In this document: positions 58,582 to 64,000 of the stretch, one piece after another
Position numbering within the stretch: position 1 is the first letter of the stretch
How the letters are laid out: each line of letters starts with the position of its first letter
Assembly: GCF_022171985.1 (NCBI RefSeq)
Contig: NZ_JAJVHF010000006.1
Location: 215,466-279,465 of the forward strand
Source: Huaxiibacter chinensis
Lineage (GTDB): Bacteria; Pseudomonadota; Gammaproteobacteria; Enterobacterales; Enterobacteriaceae
Direction: 5' to 3'
DNA length: 64,000 nucleotides
Made by a program: the position numbers and the translations under genes
Notes under the pieces: generated by a model
Seen by the model: only the letters and a program-made list of their open reading frames with translations
Told to the model about the DNA's origin: nothing
Databases searched by the model: none

Positions 58582-59472
58582 ATGAACATGAAAAAACTGG
58601 CTACCCTGGTTTCTGCGGTCGCGCTGAGCGCAACCGTGAGCGCTAACGCCATGGCGAAAGATACCATTGCGCTGGTCGTCTCAACGCTGAATAACCCATT
58701 CTTCGTTTCCCTGAAGGATGGCGCACAGAAAGAAGCCGACAAACTGGGCTACAACCTGGTGGTGCTGGATTCTCAGAACAACCCGGCGAAAGAGCTGGCG
58801 AACGTTCAGGACCTGACCGTTCGCGGGACCAAAATCCTGCTGATCAACCCAACCGATTCCGATGCGGTGGGTAACGCAGTGAAAATGGCAAACCAGGCGA
58901 AAATCCCCGTGATCACTCTGGACCGTCAGGCCTCTAAAGGCGAAGTGGTCAGCCACATCGCGTCTGATAACGTACTGGGCGGTAAAATCGCCGGTGACTA
59001 CATCGCGAAGAAAGCCGGTGAAGGCGCAAAAGTGATCGAACTGCAGGGCATTGCCGGTACGTCAGCGGCCCGTGAACGTGGTGAAGGTTTCCAGCAGGCG
59101 GTTGCCGCGCACAAGTTTAACGTCCTGGCCAGCCAGCCTGCAGACTTCGACCGTACCAAGGGTCTGAACGTAATGCAGAACCTGCTGACCGCACACCCTG
59201 ACGTGCAGGCGGTGTTTGCACAGAACGACGAAATGGCGCTGGGCGCGCTGCGCGCGCTGCAAACGGCAGGTAAATCTGATGTGATGGTTGTCGGATTTGA
59301 CGGTACGCCAGATGGTGAAAAAGCGGTAAATGATGGCAAACTGGCTGCGACCATCGCCCAGTTACCAGAGCAGATTGGCGCTACCGGCGTACAGACTGCA
59401 GATAAAGTGCTGAAAGGCGAAAAAGTTCAGGCCAAATACCCTGTTGACCTGAAGCTGGTCATCAAGCAGTAA
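58582..59472 (+). CDS. rbsB: ribose-binding periplasmic protein RbsB
   Basis: The 296-residue precursor has a ~25-residue signal peptide (cleavage after ANAMA) and a type I periplasmic binding fold. It delivers ribose to RbsAC and to the Trg chemoreceptor in E. coli. Confidence 0.98.
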   Translation: MNMKKLATLVSAVALSATVSANAMAKDTIALVVSTLNNPFFVSLKDGAQKEADKLGYNLVVLDSQNNPAKELANVQDLTVRGTKILLINPTDSDAVGNAVKMANQAKIPVITLDRQASKGEVVSHIASDNVLGGKIAGDYIAKKAGEGAKVIELQGIAGTSAARERGEGFQQAVAAHKFNVLASQPADFDRTKGLNVMQNLLTAHPDVQAVFAQNDEMALGALRALQTAGKSDVMVVGFDGTPDGEKAVNDGKLAATIAQLPEQIGATGVQTADKVLKGEKVQAKYPVDLKLVIKQ

Positions 59473-59580
59473 CTGGCGATTCAGGTCGCCCGTGGCGGCC
59501 TGAGGGACACCCTATAAAAGAAAAGTGTGGCATACGCCACCGGGTAAAACCGGTGGCGCTCTCAGATGGACACCTCAACA

Positions 59581-60510
59581 ATGAAAACCGCAGGCAATCT
59601 CGTCGTCCTTGGCAGCATCAATGCCGATCACATTCTTAACCTTGAATCGTTCCCGACACCGGGCGAAACGGTCACCGGTAATCACTATCAGGTGGCTTTT
59701 GGCGGTAAGGGGGCAAACCAGGCCGTCGCCGCCGGACGCAGCGGCGCCCACATCGCTTTCATTGCCTGCACGGGAGATGACGACACTGGCGAACGCGTCC
59801 GCAAACAGCTGGTCAGCGACAAGATTGATGTTGCGCCCGTGAGCGTGGTGGCAGGTGAATCCACCGGCGTGGCGTTGATTTTCGTCAATGCCGAAGGTGA
59901 GAATGTTATCGGTATTCATGCCGGTGCTAATGCTGCGCTGGATGTGGCGCGCGTTAACGCTCAGCGCGAACGTATTGCTCAGGCTGATGCTCTTCTGATG
60001 CAGCTTGAATCCCCGGTCGACAGCGTGCTGGCTGCGGCGAAAATTGCCCATGAAAATCATACCACTGTCGTACTTAATCCAGCCCCGGCACGTGTATTAT
60101 CGGATGAGCTTCTGGCGCTGGTGGACATCATCACCCCGAACGAAACCGAAGCAGAAAAGCTGACGAATATTCGTGTTGAAAACGATGACGACGCTGCGCG
60201 TGCCGCCAGGGCCTTGCATGATAAGGGCATTGGTACCGTAATTATTACCCTGGGCAGCCGTGGCGTCTGGGCGAGCGTTAACGGTGAAGGCCGCCGGGTT
60301 CCTGGCTTCAGGGTCAAGGCGATTGATACCATTGCTGCCGGTGATACCTTTAATGGTGCGCTGGTGACAGCACTGCTTGAAGGTGAGCCTATGGATAAGG
60401 CGATCCGTTTTGCCCATGCAGCTGCGGCAATTGCCGTAACGCGAAAGGGCGCTCAGCCTTCCGTTCCATGGCGTAAAGAGATTGATGAATTCCTGAGTCA
60501 GCAGAGGTAG
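59581..60510 (+). CDS. rbsK: ribokinase RbsK
   Basis: The 309-residue PfkB-family kinase makes ribose-5-phosphate. The GGKGANQAVAAG and DTIAAGDTFNGA signatures include the catalytic Asp. Start 59581 (MKTAGNLVVLG) aligns with E. coli; an ATG 15 bp upstream is also open. The 108-bp gap after rbsB is longer than the others in the operon and holds an inverted repeat (CCACCGGGT/ACCGGTGG near 59537-59555). Confidence 0.97.
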   Translation: MKTAGNLVVLGSINADHILNLESFPTPGETVTGNHYQVAFGGKGANQAVAAGRSGAHIAFIACTGDDDTGERVRKQLVSDKIDVAPVSVVAGESTGVALIFVNAEGENVIGIHAGANAALDVARVNAQRERIAQADALLMQLESPVDSVLAAAKIAHENHTTVVLNPAPARVLSDELLALVDIITPNETEAEKLTNIRVENDDDAARAARALHDKGIGTVIITLGSRGVWASVNGEGRRVPGFRVKAIDTIAAGDTFNGALVTALLEGEPMDKAIRFAHAAAAIAVTRKGAQPSVPWRKEIDEFLSQQR

Positions 60511-60513
60511 CGC

Positions 60514-61524
60514 TTGGCCACAATGAAAGATGTCGCCCGCATGGCGGGCGTTTCTACGTCGACCGTCTCACACGTCATTAATAACGATCGCTTTGTGAGC
60601 GAAGCGATTCGGGAGAAGGTCGACGCGGCAATCAAAGATCTTAACTATGCCCCTTCGGCGCTCGCCCGCAGCCTCAAGCTTAACCAGACGCGCACCATCG
60701 GCATGTTGATCACCGCCAGTACCAACCCCTTTTATTCTGAACTCGTTCGCGGCGTGGAACGCAGCTGCTTTGAACGTGGTTACAGCCTGGTACTGTGTAA
60801 TACGGAAGGCGATGAACAGCGCATGAACCGTAACCTGGAGACGCTGATGCAAAAACGCGTCGACGGATTACTGCTGCTGTGCACCGAAACGCATCAGCCT
60901 TCGAAAGAGATTATTCAGCGCTACCCTTCTATACCCACGGTCATGATGGACTGGGCCCCCTTCGACGGTACCAGCGATTTGATTCAGGATAACTCTCTGC
61001 TGGGGGGCGACATGGCCACCCAGTATCTGATCGATAAAGGCTATACCCGCATCGCCTGTATTACGGGGCCGCTGGATAAAACGCCGGCCCGTTTGCGTCT
61101 CGAAGGCTATATTGACGCAATGGCGCGTGCCGGTCTGCCAGTACCCGAGGGATATCAAATTACCGGTGACTTCGAATTCAACGGTGGGTTTGAGGCGATG
61201 CAGAAACTCCTGAAGCAAGAATCGCGACCGCAGGCCGTATTCATTGGTAATGATGCGATGGCATTTGGTGCGTATCAGGCGTTATATCAGGCAGGATTGC
61301 GCGTCCCTCAGGATATGGCGGTGATTGGCTACGACGATATCGAACTGGCGCAATATATGACGCCCCCGCTGACAACGATTCATCAACCGAAAGATGAACT
61401 GGGAGAGCTGGCCATCGATGTCTTAATCCATCGTATGGCGCAACCCTCCCTGCAACAGCAGCGGCTGCAACTTACTCCTGTTCTGATGGAACGCGGTTCG
61501 GTTTCGGCTGGTGGCGCTCTTTAA
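60514..61524 (+). CDS. rbsR: LacI-family ribose operon repressor RbsR
   Basis: The 336-residue repressor has an N-terminal helix-turn-helix ([20 protein letters not shown]) and a sugar-binding domain. The start is TTG 60514 with AGAGG 7-8 bp upstream, reading MATMKDVA as in E. coli; the alternative ATG 60523 is less well placed. The C-terminus is about six residues longer than in E. coli. Its 3' end overlaps hsrA (opposite strand) by 53 bp. Confidence 0.96.
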   Translation: MATMKDVARMAGVSTSTVSHVINNDRFVSEAIREKVDAAIKDLNYAPSALARSLKLNQTRTIGMLITASTNPFYSELVRGVERSCFERGYSLVLCNTEGDEQRMNRNLETLMQKRVDGLLLLCTETHQPSKEIIQRYPSIPTVMMDWAPFDGTSDLIQDNSLLGGDMATQYLIDKGYTRIACITGPLDKTPARLRLEGYIDAMARAGLPVPEGYQITGDFEFNGGFEAMQKLLKQESRPQAVFIGNDAMAFGAYQALYQAGLRVPQDMAVIGYDDIELAQYMTPPLTTIHQPKDELGELAIDVLIHRMAQPSLQQQRLQLTPVLMERGSVSAGGAL

Positions 61525-62899
61525 TCAGGTTTCGACCATCCTTAGGTTTTAACAGCATAAAGACCAGTGCGGAGACCACCGTAATCACCCCCATGGTGAT
61601 AAAGGTGTAGTGAAACTGCTCCACCGTATTGGTTCCTTCGAAACCCTCATAGACGCGCAGCACCGCTGCGCTGACAGCAACCCCCAGACTAATGGACAAC
61701 TGCTGCGTGACGGCCAGGACGCTATTCCCGCCGCTGGCGTTCTCGTCAGTCAGATCGGCAAGCGTGATGGTATTCATCGACGTGAACTGAATAGACATCG
61801 CCATTCCCAGAACAAACAGCGGCAGGATCAGCATCCAGACGGGCAGGGCCGATGACTGCAAGGAGAATTGCGCAATCATCGCCCCGATAAACACGGTGAT
61901 GCCCACTAACGTCTTGCGATAGCCTAGCCTGCGCAATATGTTCGTTACCATCGATTTCGCCAGAATAGAGCCAACGGCGGTAGGAGCCATCATGATGCCA
62001 GCGATTAAGGCCGGGTAACCAAATCCCACCTGCAGCATTAATGGCATCAAAAACGGAACGCATCCGGTGCCTAAACGTGAGGCGATGTTCCCGCCAATCC
62101 CGACGGAGAACGTTCGGGTCTTAAACAGTAAAAGTGAAATGAGTGGCGTAGGGTGGCGACGCGCATGACGTATATAAAGAAGAAAGAGACAAATACTGGT
62201 TAAGATGATCGCCAGCGCAATCCATGTTGCGACAATCCGTTCACCGAACAGCTCCATCCCGATAGAGAATAACACCAGGCTTATGCCGAACAGGAAAAAG
62301 CCGCCCATATCAAAACTGCGTCTGGGGGTCGTGAAGTTCGGCATATATTTACGGGCGTAGCAAAGCCCGGCGACACCAATCGGAATGTTAATCAGGAAAA
62401 TCCAGTGCCAGCTTGCCCATGTCACCAGTACACCACCCAGCACGGGCCCCAGGATAGGGCCCACCAGTCCGGGCATGGTCACAAAGTTAAGTACCGGGAG
62501 AAGCTCACTGCGAGGATAGGCGCGCAGCAGGGCAAGGCGGGCGACAGGCATCATCATCGCGCCGCCGACGCCCTGTAAGACGCGAAAGATAACCAGCTCG
62601 CTCAGGGACGTTGAAAGTGCGCAGGCCAGCGAGCCAAGCGTAAAGAGCAGAACGGCGAGCATAAATACCCGGCGTGTGCCAAAGCGATCGGCCAGCCAGC
62701 CACTAACGGGAATCAGCATGGCAACGGTCAGCGTATAACTAATGATGGCTGACTGCATCGCCAGCGGTGACCGGTTAAGACTTTCCGCAATTGCGGGTAG
62801 CGCGGTGTTTAAAATGGTGGCATCCAGTGCCTGCATAAAGAAAGCCATTGCCGCAATCCATGGCAATCCGGCCATACTGCGCGCTTTTTTTTCTGTCAT
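61472..62899 (-). CDS. hsrA: MFS transporter HsrA (DHA2 family)
   Basis: The 475-residue inner-membrane protein has about 14 transmembrane segments (DHA2 drug:H+ antiporter type). Motif A is [13 protein letters not shown], and motif C is [15 protein letters not shown]. Start 62899 ([14 protein letters not shown]) agrees with E. coli. The substrate is not established. It lies 11 bp downstream of yieP, so both are probably one unit. Confidence 0.95.
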   Translation of the reverse strand: MTEKKARSMAGLPWIAAMAFFMQALDATILNTALPAIAESLNRSPLAMQSAIISYTLTVAMLIPVSGWLADRFGTRRVFMLAVLLFTLGSLACALSTSLSELVIFRVLQGVGGAMMMPVARLALLRAYPRSELLPVLNFVTMPGLVGPILGPVLGGVLVTWASWHWIFLINIPIGVAGLCYARKYMPNFTTPRRSFDMGGFFLFGISLVLFSIGMELFGERIVATWIALAIILTSICLFLLYIRHARRHPTPLISLLLFKTRTFSVGIGGNIASRLGTGCVPFLMPLMLQVGFGYPALIAGIMMAPTAVGSILAKSMVTNILRRLGYRKTLVGITVFIGAMIAQFSLQSSALPVWMLILPLFVLGMAMSIQFTSMNTITLADLTDENASGGNSVLAVTQQLSISLGVAVSAAVLRVYEGFEGTNTVEQFHYTFITMGVITVVSALVFMLLKPKDGRNLIKERHQPKPNRVPSEQE

Positions 62900-62910
62900 T
62901 GTGGATCCTG

Positions 62911-63603
62911 TTACGGGTTTGGTGCAGCTAATAAAGCCTGGCAAGCATTCAACGCCCGCTGACCATCGCTGTCCTGTATGGCATCAACGATGGCCTGGTG
63001 TAAATCGAGCTTCACCACGTCGTTTTGCGTAATGGCGGTAAAGTAGGTGCGATACACCGAATGGAACAGCGAGGCAAAGGAGATCAGGAAAGGATTTCCA
63101 CTCATATAATAGATGTGTTCGTGCCAGGCCATATCCACTTCAACCCAACGCTCCCGGTTAAAGTGTTTCTTCAGGTAGGTCATCTCTTCCATTAAGGTAT
63201 TCATCCGGGCTTTCTGTTCTGCACTGCCGAGCGTTGCCGCGAGCAAACAGGCCCGGGGCTCAAGGCTGCTTCGCATCACGAGGAAGTGATCGATCACCTG
63301 ATGGACGTTTTCTTCGGTCATCCACCAGGAAAGCAGCTCCTGATCGAGAAAGTTCCAGTTACCCTGAGGCATGACGCGTGTTCCGATGCGGGGGCGTGGC
63401 AGCACCATCCCTTTCGCAGTGAGCGTTTTAACGGCCTCCCGAACGGCGGTACGGCTTACGCCAAATTGCTCACCCAGTTCCATTTCGCCCGGGAGAATAC
63501 TCCCCGGGGCATATTTGCCGGCCAGAATTCGCTGAGCTAACTTCTCAGCCAGTACATAAGAGAGGTTTTTTTGGGCTGCCAGCTGTTGTGCGCTTAAGGG
63601 CAT
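62911..63603 (-). CDS. yieP: GntR/FadR-family regulator YieP
   Basis: The 230-residue regulator has an N-terminal winged helix ([39 protein letters not shown]) and an FCD domain with the metal-binding D-x-x-x-H of [17 protein letters not shown]. coli YieP has been reported as a regulator but its effector is not known to me. Co-transcription with hsrA suggests that transporter as a target. Confidence 0.94.
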   Translation of the reverse strand: MPLSAQQLAAQKNLSYVLAEKLAQRILAGKYAPGSILPGEMELGEQFGVSRTAVREAVKTLTAKGMVLPRPRIGTRVMPQGNWNFLDQELLSWWMTEENVHQVIDHFLVMRSSLEPRACLLAATLGSAEQKARMNTLMEEMTYLKKHFNRERWVEVDMAWHEHIYYMSGNPFLISFASLFHSVYRTYFTAITQNDVVKLDLHQAIVDAIQDSDGQRALNACQALLAAPNP

Positions 63604-63752
63604 CGCTCTTATTCCTTAATTATTCATGCTGGTAAGTATGCCATCTGCAGGGGGATTGTGGTTGCAAAGACGCCAAATAGAACAATTAGTAGCTTAATAC
63701 GGACGCTTTTGGTGAAAAAAAACGCGGTCAGAAACTTTTTTTAAATTTACGC

Positions 63753-63780
63753 TTGTCACCGCCGAAGAACTCCCTATAAT
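63753..63780 (+). promoter_or_regulatory. rrn P1 promoter
   Basis: TTGTCA (63753-63758) and TATAAT (63775-63780) with a 16-bp spacer and GC-rich discriminator match E. coli rrn P1. The A/T-rich UP-element region lies at about 63710-63748. Confidence 0.93.
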
Positions 63781-63872
63781 GCGCCTCCACTGACACGGAA
63801 CAACGGAACACAAGCCGCCGGGTCAGCGGGGTTCAGCGATGAACGCCGGCAGAGAAAAGCGAAAACAAACGC

Positions 63873-63900
63873 TTGACTCTGAACGAGGAAAACGTATTAT
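63873..63900 (+). promoter_or_regulatory. rrn P2 promoter
   Basis: TTGACT (63873-63878) and TATTAT (63895-63900) are separated by 16 bp, about 120 bp downstream of P1, as in E. coli rRNA operons. Confidence 0.92.
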
Positions 63901-63910
63901 ACGGGACCTC

Positions 63911-64000
63911 GCAACGGTGAGCGAAAGCCGCGTTGCACTGCTCTTTAACAATTTATCAGACAATCTGTGTGGGCACTCAAAGTGACATGGATTCTAACGT
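63911..64000 (+). promoter_or_regulatory. rrn leader with boxB and boxA antitermination signals
   Basis: GCAACGG...CGTTGC (63911-63936) is a boxB-type hairpin. TGCTCTTTAACA (63939-63950) is the consensus boxA. The start of mature 16S rRNA is not reached before position 64000, so only the leader is in the window. Confidence 0.9.

Overview
The window is an Enterobacteriaceae chromosome segment centred on the replication origin. Gene content, order and protein sequence closely follow Escherichia coli and Salmonella. There is no tryptophanase operon between mnmE and mdtL, a PL9 pectate lyase sits between glmU and the atp operon, and ERIC elements are present. Together these point to an Enterobacter/Lelliottia-type genus rather than E. 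coli. I do not assign a species.

Layout. (a) 1-850: three small accessory ORFs that I cannot place in a pathway, one with a Cys-rich CxCxxC motif. (b) 0.96-9.8 kb: the heat-shock pair ibpA-ibpB with a sigma32 promoter, lipoprotein yidQ, yidR, the D-galactonate operon dgoRKADT with two DgoR operators, and phosphatase yidA. (c) 10-16.2 kb: gyrB-recF-dnaN-dnaA. (d) 16.6-20.7 kb: rpmH-rnpA-yidD-yidC and mnmE, reading the other way. (e) 20.8-26.7 kb: mdtL-yidZ, yieE, chrR, adeP, yieH. (f) 26.7-31.5 kb: the phosphate system pstSCAB-phoU with tandem Pho boxes. (g) 31.6-35.0 kb: glmU-glmS, with an empty attTn7 downstream of glmS. (h) 35.2-37.7 kb: an accessory insertion holding pelX behind two KdgR-like boxes, plus a 23-codon gene behind two perfect CRP sites. 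(i) 37.7-44.7 kb: atpIBEFHAGDC. (j) 45.2-48.7 kb: rsmG, mnmG, oriC, mioC. (k) 48.8-55.4 kb: asnC, asnA, ravA-viaA, kup. (l) 55.5-61.5 kb: the ribose operon rbsDACBKR with two RbsR operators. (m) 61.5-64 kb: hsrA, yieP and the promoters and antitermination leader of an rRNA operon whose 16S gene lies beyond the window.

How it fits together. Most genes left of oriC, including all the large essential operons (atp, glm, pst, gyrB-dnaA), are on the minus strand. To the right, asnA, kup, rbs and the rrn operon are on the plus strand. Heavily expressed genes therefore run with the replication forks. Three sugar-acid or sugar systems (galactonate, polygalacturonate, ribose) each carry recognisable operators for a dedicated repressor.

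The most novel-looking piece is the glmU-atpC insertion: a pectinolysis gene with KdgR boxes, followed by a tiny convergent ORF with a good ribosome-binding site downstream of two consensus CRP palindromes 57 bp apart. Other points of note are a 147-bp spacer between dnaN and recF, a dispersed CCCTCTCCC/GGGAGAGGG palindrome at five loci, and an oriC whose R2-position DnaA box is a perfect consensus. No tRNA, CRISPR array, IS element or intact prophage was seen.
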